From the NCBI GenBank assembly GCA_024234935.1, contig JACKNI010000001.1:310001-374000 (forward strand): DNA of 64,000 nt. The letters run 5' to 3'. Source of the stretch: Chromatiales bacterium (GTDB lineage Bacteria > Pseudomonadota > Gammaproteobacteria > Steroidobacterales > GCA-2729495). Numbering within the stretch: the stretch's first letter is position 1; each line of letters opens with the position of its first letter. The notes under the pieces were generated by a model that searched no databases, was not told the DNA's origin, and saw only the letters and a list, made by a program, of their open reading frames with translations. This document shows, one piece after another, positions 8,174-16,176 of this stretch. The translations under genes were made by a program, and so were the position numbers.

Positions 8174-9049
8174 TTATCCGGCGGTGGCGCGCTCGCGCAG
8201 ATACTCGGTGTCTTCAAACATGAATTCCTTCCAGTTCTTCGTGTCGAGTATCTCCGGCACAAAGCGCCGTACGCCGGTCATCACGTCCGAAGGCAGGGCA
8301 TCAAGTCCGGATATCTTGGCCCCGAAGCCGCGCGCGACTGTGCCGCCCGAACGATCGCCCATGCCCATCCATGGCTGCCAGCGGTTCTTGTTCTGCAGCT
8401 GGGCATGTATGGGTGCGGAGTTGAGCCGGGGATTGGCAATATCGGTGAACAGGGCCGAAAAGGTCATGAATGAATTCACATAGTTGGTTTCGCCGGGCCG
8501 CACCATGTCCGGCATTTTCTCGATGGACTGCGTGGCGAGAAACACCCGGTCACCGATCAATTCCAGCGGCAGCGCCTTCGGCGTGTAGCCCATCGCGGTA
8601 ATGCCCTCAGGCGTATAAATTCGCGGTACAGGCCCGAGCCGGAAGTGGTGGATATTGCTTCGCTCGCCGGTCAGGGGATTGTCGAAGTATTCAAGCGGCT
8701 CGTGGCTGTCGAACTTCGTATAAAAACCCACCTCATATTTGCGCATTTCGTAGCGATCGTTGCCCTTCGCATCCCAGTAGTCGACCAGGATGTTGTTCAT
8801 CGTGAACAGCGGCACGAAGTTGCCGGTGCCAAGATCAGCATAGAGGTTCAGCCGGAAGAAGGTGTGCACGGTCTCTGTACCCAGGCTGCCGACCATCTTG
8901 ACGTGAGCGCGCAAGGCCGTCAGTGGATCGGCCAGATTGAAACCTTCCGGAACAGCGGTTGCCGAGGTCTTTGCACCCGCAGACGCAACCGCGAGTGTGC
9001 CGAGGCTTGCTACGCCGCCAAGTGCGGCTCGCCGGGTCATTGGGTGCAT
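8174..9049 (-). CDS. DUF1838 family protein, Tat-exported
   Basis: The ATG at 9049 has AGGAG six bases upstream and gives a 291-residue protein. The start MHPMTRRAALGGVASLG is a twin-arginine signal (TRRAALG followed by a hydrophobic stretch and AGA), so export in folded form is likely. The mature domain matches the DUF1838 family, with HHFRLGPVPRIYTPEGI and W-rich RWQPWMGMGDR. No biochemical function is established. It converges with the dehalogenase-like gene (7 bases apart); metabolic coupling is speculative. Confidence 0.75.
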   Translation of the reverse strand: MHPMTRRAALGGVASLGTLAVASAGAKTSATAVPEGFNLADPLTALRAHVKMVGSLGTETVHTFFRLNLYADLGTGNFVPLFTMNNILVDYWDAKGNDRYEMRKYEVGFYTKFDSHEPLEYFDNPLTGERSNIHHFRLGPVPRIYTPEGITAMGYTPKALPLELIGDRVFLATQSIEKMPDMVRPGETNYVNSFMTFSALFTDIANPRLNSAPIHAQLQNKNRWQPWMGMGDRSGGTVARGFGAKISGLDALPSDVMTGVRRFVPEILDTKNWKEFMFEDTEYLRERATAG

Positions 9050-9154
9050 GCCAGTCTCCTCTGTCATCAAAAACAATGGGGGAAAGCCCGCGAGTTTAGC
9101 CATTCCCGGGTCATTCGGCTCGACGTGGCCCGCGTTCTTTCTATACTGGCAGAC

Positions 9155-9631
9155 ATGCCGGGCGAACTGATTCGTCTCGTTCATGTTGTCAGTTCAGCGC
9201 TGATGTTCGGCGTGGGCATTGGGGCGTTCTGGTTTGTGCGTACGTCCCTGCGTTCAGCTGATGTGGCAGCGATCGCTGTCACCATCCGCAACGCGGTGCG
9301 GGCCGAGTGGTTCATTGCCGGGCCGGTCGCGGTAATTCAGCCCACGACGGGCTACTTGCTGATGCTTCAGCTCGAGTACTCGCTGCGCTCCCGCTGGTTC
9401 CTGGCGGTTGCGATCCTCTACATCCTCGCGGGCATGTGCTGGGTTTACCTCGTGAAGGCTGAACTGGGGATGAGGGCCCTGGCCGCTGCCTCGCTCGCGT
9501 CGCCGCGCGCGGCGACGCCTCTGCCGCCGCAATTCCACACCCTGGCCCGTCGCTGGCAGTATCTCGCGCTGGGTTCTATCGCCGGCGTGCTCGCGATCTT
9601 CTGGCTGATGGTGTTCCGGCCGGGGCTCTGA
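9155..9631 (+). CDS. DUF2269-like integral membrane protein
   Basis: This 158-residue protein has four membrane segments. It begins MPGELIRLVHVVSSALMFG and continues with FIAGPVAVIQPTTGYLLML, a loop with basic residues, a long third segment, and a final helix near the C-terminus (ALGSIAGVLAIFWLMVF). The layout and the invariant-looking GVGIGAFWF and QPTTGY stretches fit predicted membrane proteins of the DUF2269 type. It is divergent from the DUF1838 gene with a 105-base gap. Function unknown. Confidence 0.65.
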   Translation: MPGELIRLVHVVSSALMFGVGIGAFWFVRTSLRSADVAAIAVTIRNAVRAEWFIAGPVAVIQPTTGYLLMLQLEYSLRSRWFLAVAILYILAGMCWVYLVKAELGMRALAAASLASPRAATPLPPQFHTLARRWQYLALGSIAGVLAIFWLMVFRPGL

Positions 9632-9749
9632 GGACGGCAGCGTTTTAGGCAAGCGCTGTTGCCGATCGATACCGGCCGAGGCCCATGCTTTGGTCCGCTG
9701 ATTGGTGCCGGACCTGCTGTGTGATTACAGCAGCATCCCTTGTGGTCGT

Positions 9750-10679
9750 TCACGACATCGGGTCGGGTTCGTGCGCCTGGCTAATCGCAGGTGGCAGCGG
9801 GATGAACTCGCCGTTGTCGAGATCGGGCAGCTTCATTCGGCCGGCTGCCCAGTCCTCGCGCGCCTGGTCGATGCGTTCCTTTGATGAGGAGACGAAGTTC
9901 CAGTCGATGTAACGCGGCCCCACGGGCTCGCCGCCCAGGCCCATGACCACGGCATCGCCGATGGCGGCAAGGGTTGCGGCCTTGCCCGGCTTGAGCACAG
10001 CCATGGTGCCGGCCTCGATCCGCTGGCCACCAACGTCAACCGCCCCACTGACCACGTAGACACTGCGCTCCGGGTACTCGGCGGGCAGTGATGCGCGCGC
10101 TCCCGCACGCAGCTGCCAGTGCACGTAGAACTGCGGCGATTCGGTGCGCACCGGCGAGGCCACACCCGACAGGCGGCCGGCAATCAGCCGCCCGACCACG
10201 CCGTCGCTATCGAACACCGGGAGCGCCGCGCTGTCGTAGTGCCAGAACTCGGGATTCATGTCCTCGTGCTCGTCCGGCAGCGCCACCCAGGCCTGGATGC
10301 CGTCGAGCCGCCCGCCTTCCCTGCGCAGGTGCTCAAAGCGCTCCGAGTGGGTTATGCCGCTGCCTGAGGTCATCCAGTTGACCTCGCCCGGACGCACCGC
10401 CTGCTCCGATCCGACGCTGTCGCGGTGCATGATCTCGCCGTCGAAAAGGTAGGTGATCGTAGACAGTCCGATATGCGGATGCGGGCGAATGTCCGCTTCG
10501 CGAGGCAGTCCCGGCTGCAGGTCCTTGGGACCAATGCGGTCGAAGAAGATGTAGGGCCCGACCATTCGGCGTGTGGCGTACGGCAGCACACGGCCGACCT
10601 CGAAACTGCCGAGGTCGCGACGCCGCTGCTGTATGACAAGTTCGATCACGTGGCCGCTACTGGTTTCGAGCAATGGCAC
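9750..10679 (-). CDS. Pirin family protein
   Basis: This 309-residue bicupin carries the pirin metal-site residues H67, H69 (RPHPHIG), H111 and E113 (GITHSERF) in the N-terminal cupin. A C-terminal cupin follows, containing ERSVYVVSGAVDVGG. Pirins bind Fe; some act as quercetinases, others as redox-sensing regulators. The next gene upstream on this strand is an FMN reductase 39 bases away, suggesting a small redox-related unit. A second, shorter pirin is divergently encoded on the far side of the reductase. Confidence 0.85.
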   Translation of the reverse strand: MPLLETSSGHVIELVIQQRRRDLGSFEVGRVLPYATRRMVGPYIFFDRIGPKDLQPGLPREADIRPHPHIGLSTITYLFDGEIMHRDSVGSEQAVRPGEVNWMTSGSGITHSERFEHLRREGGRLDGIQAWVALPDEHEDMNPEFWHYDSAALPVFDSDGVVGRLIAGRLSGVASPVRTESPQFYVHWQLRAGARASLPAEYPERSVYVVSGAVDVGGQRIEAGTMAVLKPGKAATLAAIGDAVVMGLGGEPVGPRYIDWNFVSSSKERIDQAREDWAAGRMKLPDLDNGEFIPLPPAISQAHEPDPMS

Positions 10680-10718
10680 GAACGACGGGCATCCGATACC
10701 GGTGGCGTTGCAGCCACC

Positions 10719-11291
10719 TCAGGTGCCACGCGGCAACACGGTCAGGACATGCCCGATGAACTCGTGGAACGCCTTGAGGTAGTTGCGCAGGAACTCTGCC
10801 GTGGATGCGTTGGCGATATTGCCGGCGTCATCGATCATCCCGTCCTTGAACTGGATGTAGGCTTCCGGCGAGTTCATCTGCGGCGAGTTGAGGAAGCCGA
10901 GGATGCTGCGCAAGTGCTGCTGTGCCACGGCAGTGCCGATTGCGCCTGGCGAGGTGCCGATGACGCCTGACGGAATGTTGGCCAACGAGTTGGTGCCCCA
11001 GGGGCGGCTGGCCCAGTCGAGGGCATTCTTGAGCCCGCCGGGGACGGAGCGGTTGTACTCAGGCGTCACGATAAGGATCGCGTCGGAGCCCTCGATGCAC
11101 TGCTTGAACTTGCGGCCGGCCTCGGGATAGTCGGCGTCATAGTCGTAGCTGTAGATCGGCAAATCCCGGTAGGAAATTTCCTCGAAGCGGAGCTGGGCCG
11201 GTGCCAGCTTGAACAGCGCATTGGCGAGCTTGCGGTTGATGGATTCCTTTGCGATGCTGCCGATCAGGTATCCGACCTTGTACGTCTTCAT
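10719..11291 (-). CDS. NADPH-dependent FMN reductase-like flavoprotein
   Basis: Started at the second of two tandem ATGs (11291), which is best spaced from GGGAG, the protein has 190 residues. The flavodoxin-like fold is shown by VGYLIGSIAKESINRKLA at the FMN phosphate site and TPEYNRSVPGGLKNALDW, the classic PEYN segment of NAD(P)H-dependent FMN/chromate/quinone reductases. It could reduce quinones, flavins or azo compounds. It sits between two pirin genes, one co-directional and one divergent. Confidence 0.85.
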   Translation of the reverse strand: MKTYKVGYLIGSIAKESINRKLANALFKLAPAQLRFEEISYRDLPIYSYDYDADYPEAGRKFKQCIEGSDAILIVTPEYNRSVPGGLKNALDWASRPWGTNSLANIPSGVIGTSPGAIGTAVAQQHLRSILGFLNSPQMNSPEAYIQFKDGMIDDAGNIANASTAEFLRNYLKAFHEFIGHVLTVLPRGT

Positions 11292-11495
11292 CATCTGCTC
11301 CCTGGTTTTCGGAATGGCCGCCAGCATGGCAACGGCTGGACTTACTCGGCCGGTGGCGGTGGTGGTGGCGGCAACCTGATAGGCAACAACCGCTGGCCTA
11401 CAGTAGCAGCTTCATGGAGGGGACATAGGCCATCTGAAGGCTTTGATTTCTGCGGAGCCTCACTCGTTCACCTCCCATCAACACGGAGAAGCACC

Positions 11496-12215
11496 ATGAT
11501 GCAGGTAAGCAAGGCTGCGGACCGCGGTGTCGCCGAACACGGCTGGCTGAGCTCGCGCCACACGTTCTCGTTCGCCGACTACAGGGATTCGGGCCAGATT
11601 GGCTTTTCTGACCTGCGCGTGATCAACGAGGATCGCGTGGCACCCGGCCAGGGTTTCGGCACCCACCCGCACCGCGACATGGAGATTTTTTCCTACGTGT
11701 TGGAAGGCGTCCTGGTGCACAGCGACAGCATGGGTACCGGCTCGCAGATCAGGCCCGGCGATGTACAGTTGATGAGCGCCGGCAGTGGCGTTACCCACAG
11801 CGAGTTCAACGGCTCCAGGGAGGAGCCGGTGCACTTCCTGCAAATCTGGATCGTGCCGGACCACACCGGTGGCGCACCGGTCTACCAGCAGCAACACTTC
11901 AGTGAAGCGGACAAGCGTGGGCGCCTGCGCTTGATCATTTCGCCGGATGGCCGCGATGGCTCGCTGCGCATTCAGCAGGACACCCACGTTTACGCTGGTC
12001 TGTTCGATGGTGACGGTACCGCGTTGACGCTAAACAAGAACCGTCATGCCTTTGTGCATGTCGCCCGCGGCAGCATCGAACTCGACGGCATGAAGCTGGA
12101 GGCCGGTGACGGGGTGCGCCTGCGCAACCCACAGAGGCTGCAGCTAACGGCCGGCGAGGGTGCGGAAGTGCTGGTATTCGACCTGCGTCCGAACGAATTG
12201 CCGCAAACGCCCTGA
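11496..12215 (+). CDS. yhhW: Pirin-like bicupin, YhhW-type quercetin 2,3-dioxygenase homologue
   Basis: This 239-residue protein matches YhhW in length and in the positions of the metal ligands: H57 and H59 (GTHPHRDME), H101 and E103 (GVTHSEF). It starts MMQVSKAADRGVAEHGWL, as is usual for the family, behind an adequate purine-rich site. YhhW homologues bind a divalent metal and several cleave quercetin; the natural role is unclear. The gene is followed 30 bases later by a strong terminator. It is the last chromosomal gene before the genomic island. Confidence 0.85.
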   Translation: MMQVSKAADRGVAEHGWLSSRHTFSFADYRDSGQIGFSDLRVINEDRVAPGQGFGTHPHRDMEIFSYVLEGVLVHSDSMGTGSQIRPGDVQLMSAGSGVTHSEFNGSREEPVHFLQIWIVPDHTGGAPVYQQQHFSEADKRGRLRLIISPDGRDGSLRIQQDTHVYAGLFDGDGTALTLNKNRHAFVHVARGSIELDGMKLEAGDGVRLRNPQRLQLTAGEGAEVLVFDLRPNELPQTP

Positions 12216-12244
12216 GCTTACGCAACATTGGGGCTTCAGATGCG

Positions 12245-12273
12245 AAAAAACCCGCGTTTTAGCGGGTTTTTCG
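12245..12273. terminator. Bidirectional terminator, ancestral ssrA terminator
   Basis: AAAAAACCCGC, a short GTTTTA loop, then GCGGGTTTTT make a hairpin with A-run on one side and T-run on the other, so it works on both strands. It ends yhhW on the plus strand. On the minus strand it lies 25-50 bases beyond the duplicated ssrA 3' end at 12304-12317, so it was probably the original tmRNA terminator before the island inserted. Confidence 0.85.
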
Positions 12274-12297
12274 GTCGTCATCGGATGTCGTCGGATC

Positions 12298-12317
12298 GTG
12301 AAGTGGTGGAGGCGGCG
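12298..12317. repeat. Island far-end attachment repeat (ssrA 3' end copy)
   Basis: TGGTGGAGGCGGCG at 12304-12317 is identical to the tmRNA 3' end at 23567-23580. Including six bases further out the match is 18 of 20. Beyond 12317 the tmRNA sequence does not continue, as expected for a short attachment core duplicated by site-specific integration. Confidence 0.8.
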
Positions 12318-12380
12318 TCCCTCACATCCTGACTGCAAGGTATTGTGGGTACTGGAGTTTCGCCGATTCGCTTTTTCCGC

Positions 12381-12401
12381 TTGCCCCCAAAATTGCCCCA
12401 C
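12381..12401. promoter_or_regulatory. Candidate integrase arm-binding motifs, far end
   Basis: Two tandem motifs, TTGCCCCC at 12381 and TTGCCCCAC at 12393, lie just inside the island's far end. The same TTGCCCCAC occurs next to the integrase gene at the other end. Their position at both termini suggests arm-type sites for the P4-like integrase; this is inference from symmetry only. Confidence 0.45.
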
Positions 12402-12501
12402 GGTTGACGTATCGTTTTCGCACCCGGTGCGATTCCGTCGCGAGCCTGGAAGCGCGTCGAACACGCGCTTTTCTCTTGACCGCTGCTGTGCCAGTAACAG
12501 A

Positions 12502-13344
12502 TCAGGCTTTCGACTTCGGCAAGGCGGCAGCCCGCACGGCACGCTGCACTTCCCGAAAGACTGTATCGAATGTCGGAAGCTGACTCATCTGGTGTGCAAG
12601 ACGATTTGCCCAGAGCCGACGCAGGCGCTCTTCCTTGGCGGCGATTGCCTGCTCCATGCCTGCAACGACACGTTGTCGCAATGCCAGCTTGGCATCGAGT
12701 TCGACACGCATCTCTGCAATTCGCAAATTGGTTGCGCCGAACAGATACCAGAGGTCATACAGATCGCGCGGCTCGTTGCGAGCCCGGTCGCTCAGGGCCA
12801 GCAGTTTCTCGACCACGATCTCTTCGAGAGCGTAGACCTTCACGGTCGGTCCTTCCGGCAGGTCGTCGAAGCTCGTGTAGATACGCTGGATCGGGCGATC
12901 CTGTAACGGGTAGCACAGGACTTCGTTGATCGTGATGTCTACCTTGACATCGTTCGGAGCGGGGAGCGGCCCCTGGTAACGCAGATAGAACGTGTAGCTG
13001 TTCTGATGGCCGTGGCGGTCTTCGCAATCGAAGGCGATGCGAAGGCCGCAGGCGGCTTCAATCGCAGTGAAGATTTCGTTCAGGCCAGCCAGGATTTCTT
13101 CGAGTGCGATTGGTCGGGTCAGCGTGAAGTCCAGGTCTTCGGAAAACCGGTAGTCCTCGAACCAGCAGCGGCGCAGCGCGGTACCGCCTTTGAAGGCGAG
13201 CACTTCGCGCAGCGGATGGCCGGCCAGACCCGTCAGAAACCAGGCCAGCACGTAGTCGCGTTCGATCACGGCTTCGGGGATGCGCCGCCCGCCAGCAGAT
13301 TGCAGCGTGTTCGAGATCAACGAAATGTTGCGTTGAGGGATCAT
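12502..13344 (-). CDS. abiEii: AbiEii-type nucleotidyltransferase toxin (type IV TA)
   Basis: This 280-residue protein of the AbiEii/AbiGii family has the nucleotidyltransferase signature FKGGTALRR (K52-T55) and the acidic pair FSEDLDFTL (D70, D72). Downstream are VKVDITINE and a conserved YALEEIVVEKLLAL with RDLYDLWYL. Family toxins transfer nucleotides to targets such as tRNA ends and arrest growth during phage infection. Its start overlaps the antitoxin stop (TGATG), so translation is coupled. The gene is the outermost in the island, where it could aid stable maintenance or phage defence. Confidence 0.9.
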   Translation of the reverse strand: MIPQRNISLISNTLQSAGGRRIPEAVIERDYVLAWFLTGLAGHPLREVLAFKGGTALRRCWFEDYRFSEDLDFTLTRPIALEEILAGLNEIFTAIEAACGLRIAFDCEDRHGHQNSYTFYLRYQGPLPAPNDVKVDITINEVLCYPLQDRPIQRIYTSFDDLPEGPTVKVYALEEIVVEKLLALSDRARNEPRDLYDLWYLFGATNLRIAEMRVELDAKLALRQRVVAGMEQAIAAKEERLRRLWANRLAHQMSQLPTFDTVFREVQRAVRAAALPKSKA

Positions 13345-14180
13345 CAGCCAAGCCTCACGGCATCGAGCTCTTCGGGAGTCACGTTGAGCTGAAGCCGCCA
13401 GCGTGCGAGGAAGGCACCCTCGGCGGGCAGTAGCGGGTCGAGTCGCTGGTAGGTTGCCGTTAACGTGTCGCGCAACGAGGCGAGCATTGAAGCATCGGCC
13501 AGGCTGTAGTGCTCAAGCAGGTAGCCAAGGCGACGCACAACCGCGCCGACGCCGAGACGTTGTGCGTAGTCCACCAGCCGCTCGGCATTCAGCACATCGC
13601 GCTTCATCCACAAGCCCTTGGCGACTTCGGTAATGCCACCGGCAAACGCGGGGTGTCGTAGACCATCGATGATGGTGCGCTCCATGTCGCTGATCATCAC
13701 GAAGCGCTCTTTGTCGATCCAGTGCTTCACCACACCGAAGGCTTGTTCTGTGGTGATGTGGATAAAGCGGAAATCGTAGCCACCCACCGTCTGTGGGCGG
13801 ACGCGCCGCGTGCATGACACATAGATGGTGAAGTTCGGCTGGGTCACCATGCGATGCAGTTCAAGTGCCGTACCGTGTGACAGGAAGTAGGGTGCCGTGC
13901 CGGCGAGTTCACGCGCAATCAGGTACGGGCTGCCGATATATTCGGTAGCACGGCCGAGTTCGAAGGGCACTAGGTTGTAGAGACCTGGTTTCAGCCGTGT
14001 CACCAAGCCCCGTTGTTGGGCCTTGTGCACCAGGTTGCGGGCCGATGACGCCGACAGCCCGGTGATTGAGCGCACATCCGCCAAGGTGAACGTAGACCGG
14101 CACCGTTCGTTCAGTTCGGTGAAGAGCTGCGCCGCGCGTGGGCCTAGTGTCTTGGTCTGCGAATGATACTTTACGCTCAA
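13344..14180 (-). CDS. abiEi: AbiEi-type antitoxin / transcriptional repressor
   Basis: This 278-residue protein has an N-terminal winged-helix region (FTLADVRSITGLSASSARNLV), a following wing (GLVTRLKPGLYNLVP) and the C-terminal AbiEi domain (YFLSHGTALELHRM, SDMERTIIDGL). In AbiE systems this protein represses its own operon by binding inverted repeats upstream and neutralises the toxin without direct contact. The apparent start is TTG at 14180 with a weak ribosome site; no better in-frame start is seen nearby. A near-palindrome lies 64-86 bases upstream. Confidence 0.88.
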   Translation of the reverse strand: MSVKYHSQTKTLGPRAAQLFTELNERCRSTFTLADVRSITGLSASSARNLVHKAQQRGLVTRLKPGLYNLVPFELGRATEYIGSPYLIARELAGTAPYFLSHGTALELHRMVTQPNFTIYVSCTRRVRPQTVGGYDFRFIHITTEQAFGVVKHWIDKERFVMISDMERTIIDGLRHPAFAGGITEVAKGLWMKRDVLNAERLVDYAQRLGVGAVVRRLGYLLEHYSLADASMLASLRDTLTATYQRLDPLLPAEGAFLARWRLQLNVTPEELDAVRLG

Positions 14181-14243
14181 TGTAGTTCTCGAATAGAGAC
14201 GAAATGCGCAAAAAAGATAACAGAAACTATTTTTAGTGGCAAG

Positions 14244-14266
14244 TTCGTTTCCTTATAAGGGACGAA
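14244..14266. promoter_or_regulatory. Inverted repeat upstream of abiE, candidate operator
   Basis: TTCGTTTCCTTA and TAAGGGACGAA form a near-perfect palindrome in AT-rich DNA upstream of abiEi. AbiEi proteins bind inverted repeats in their own promoter, so this is the natural operator candidate. The AT-rich flanks could hold the promoter. Confidence 0.5.
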
Positions 14267-14383
14267 TCGAGGCTAAAATATAACAATGATCATTCAAAGC
14301 GGACTTCCCACGGTACGTCCAAGTTCTGCAGCTGTTGCCGGACGAACGTCAGGCGGCACGGTTGCCCGGGCACTTTTTTGACT

Positions 14384-14399
14384 GTCAGCAGTGCTGACA
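14384..14399. repeat. Palindrome GTCAGCA-N-TGCTGAC, copy 1
   Basis: This is part of a 9+1+9 perfect palindrome (CTGTCAGCA-G-TGCTGACAG, 14382-14400), 39 bases beyond the stop of the second recombinase. The 16 bases recur in inverted orientation at 16098-16113, so the two copies bracket the recombinase gene and its upstream hairpin region. Function unknown; operator or recombination site are possible. Confidence 0.7.
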
Positions 14400-14438
14400 G
14401 CTGCCCCGGGGTTGGTTCGGTCGAGCGATACGGCAGAC

Positions 14439-15305
14439 TTACCGACCTAAATACACCACGGTGATCTGCTCGCGCTGATGCCCCAGCTCTGGGCTGATCG
14501 TGAGTCGCGCTTCGCGGTCGGCCTCGCGTTCTGAGGGTGTGAGATCTCTAGCCCGTGGTCCACCGGCCGTAGGTGCCGGCCAGCCGGTCAGTTCGCGGTA
14601 ACGCGTCTGTGCGTACTGGTGGCGGTGGCCGTGGATGCGGTGTGCGCCGGCCGCAGCGCACTGATACTCGAAGCGGCGTAACTGCTCGACGTAGCTTCGC
14701 TCGGCCGGAATGAGGCTGCCCCTGCCGGCCAGGGCCTTGGCTTCATCAAGGAGCTGGCGCTGCTCAGTGTTGCGGATCGGAATTTCGCGCGCCCGCCCAC
14801 CCTTGGTCCAGGTGTCCTTGAGTACCAGCCGGTTGTCCCGATCGGCCCACGCCGGGCGGATCTTGATCGACTCACCACGGCGCAGGCCGAAGGCGGCCTG
14901 CAACCGCAGCGACATTGCCGTAAAGGGGTCGGTGATCCGGGCGAGCTCGCTTCCGGTCAGCTGACGCGCCTTGCTGACGTTGGTGACGTACTGTCGATGG
15001 CCGATGCCGTAATGATCGTTGTCGCGGGTCATGACGTTTTGCTTGCCGATCTTTTCTGTCCACCAGCGCAGCTCTGCCATCCGGTTCTTGATCGTGCCCA
15101 CAGCCAGGCCTTCGGCTTGCCAGCGTTCGACCAAGCGCTCGACGTGCTTGGGCTTGAGGCTTGCTGCAGCCATGTGCCGGTAGCCCAACTCATGAAGCTG
15201 GTTTGCCACCAGGTCGAGCACGCGCTCGCGATCGCGCTGGGTCGCGAAGCTGCCGTCGCGGTTGCGCCGGCACATTTGCTTCAACTCATAGTTCAGATTC
15301 CGCAT
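14439..15305 (-). CDS. Tyrosine recombinase of the Integrase_1 type
   Basis: The likely start is ATG at 15305 (MRNLNYELKQMCRRNRDGS...), giving 288 residues. The N-terminal SAM-like DNA-binding domain is followed by the catalytic domain with R142/R143 (GLRRGES), H225 and R228 (HGHRH), H276 (ELGHQR) and a tyrosine, Y285, near the C-terminus. This layout is that of the integrase-domain proteins often carried by integrative elements but distinct from P4-type and IntI enzymes. It may act on the structured DNA directly upstream. An in-frame start at 15449 would add 48 atypical residues. Confidence 0.85.
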   Translation of the reverse strand: MRNLNYELKQMCRRNRDGSFATQRDRERVLDLVANQLHELGYRHMAAASLKPKHVERLVERWQAEGLAVGTIKNRMAELRWWTEKIGKQNVMTRDNDHYGIGHRQYVTNVSKARQLTGSELARITDPFTAMSLRLQAAFGLRRGESIKIRPAWADRDNRLVLKDTWTKGGRAREIPIRNTEQRQLLDEAKALAGRGSLIPAERSYVEQLRRFEYQCAAAGAHRIHGHRHQYAQTRYRELTGWPAPTAGGPRARDLTPSEREADREARLTISPELGHQREQITVVYLGR

Positions 15306-15626
15306 TCGCTTCTCGTCTGCCTTTCGTTCTGCCTTCCATCCGTTGCCCCAGGGTTTTCGATTCGCTTTCTGTCGCTGGTGTAATGCATATCTGGTCAGTG
15401 TTTCTGTCCGTCCCGAACGCCTGAGCGTTACGGAAACCACAAGGGACACGGGACACCACTCCCGTTTCGTGCCGAGTAACTACTGGCCGCCGCGGCACGC
15501 GGCATTGGCGTCGATGGCGCTTCCTGTGGGAAGGCGATCCATCGGTTGAGCCATTGACCCAAGGCTCTGGGTGCGCCGGTGGCGCTATTGCTGATGTGGC
15601 CCGTAGAGAGGCGCGGGCGAGGGGCA

Positions 15627-15770
15627 GACCGCGTTGCGCGGTCCGAGGTTGTGACGTTCCAGAGAGGTCGTCACGTGGGGTTGTCACTTGCGACAGCCCC
15701 GGCACAACGCTTGTGTGCTGGGGCTGTATGCGCGTCGTCACTACTGGCTGGCGCCGCGTAGTGACGACGC
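15627..15770. repeat. Cluster of strong inverted repeats
   Basis: Four consecutive hairpins can be drawn. GACCGCG-TTG-CGCGGTC is at 15627-15643. GTGACG/CGTCAC is at 15651-15674. ACAGCCCC/GGGGCTGT, with an inner GCACAA/TTGTG(T)GC stem, is at 15693-15727. GCGTCGTCACTA/TAGTGACGACGC, 12 perfect pairs, is at 15732-15770. The half-site GTGACG/CGTCAC occurs four times. No T-runs follow, so they are not simple terminators. They lie upstream of the recombinase gene start. Confidence 0.75.
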
Positions 15771-16097
15771 GGTTGGCGCAGCGATGCTGGGGCAGGATGC
15801 GGGCGAGATTGCAGCAGTGGTGTCTCGGCAGATGCCGCTACGGTTCTGCAAGCTCGACTGGGGCAGGACAAACGTATCGTGTCTCAAGTCTGACGAAATC
15901 TCCGAGCCTTGCGGCCACCGGTTTTCAGGAGATCTGACCGGTTTCGGGCGATGCGTAACGGGCATCAACCGGGCTGACACAGCCAACGTGAATTTGGACG
16001 CACCGATGCTGCGCCATCTGTTTGTCGTCTGCAACAGCAGTGGAGAGGCTGAGACAGGGCCTCATGCGGTGGGCCAGAGCGCACGGCCGGTTCGAGG

Positions 16098-16113
16098 TGT
16101 CAGCACTGCTGAC
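16098..16113. repeat. Palindrome GTCAGCA-N-TGCTGAC, copy 2 (inverted)
   Basis: TGTCAGCACTGCTGAC is the exact reverse complement of the 16 bases at 14384-14399. It lies 64 bases beyond the stop of intI. The pair encloses the second recombinase gene and the hairpin cluster. Confidence 0.7.
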
Positions 16114-16176
16114 GGTCGCGTATGTCCTGACCTGCCGGCATTCCTCGATCCAGTGATGACTTAGGAAATGGTCGGT

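Larger units (their letters stand above)
15306..16176. other. Non-coding, hairpin-rich stretch between two recombinase genes
   Basis: About 870 bases lie between the second recombinase and intI. Open frames exist here because of high GC, but none has convincing composition, a ribosome site or a recognisable product. The stretch holds a dense set of inverted repeats (15627-15770) and, near its end, the second copy of the GTCAGCA-N-TGCTGAC palindrome. Confidence 0.6.

Noticed and set aside
15554..16164. Plus-strand open frames in the non-coding stretch between recombinase genes
   Set aside because: They run through strong inverted repeats, lack ribosome sites and have no recognisable domains; treated as chance frames in GC-rich DNA.
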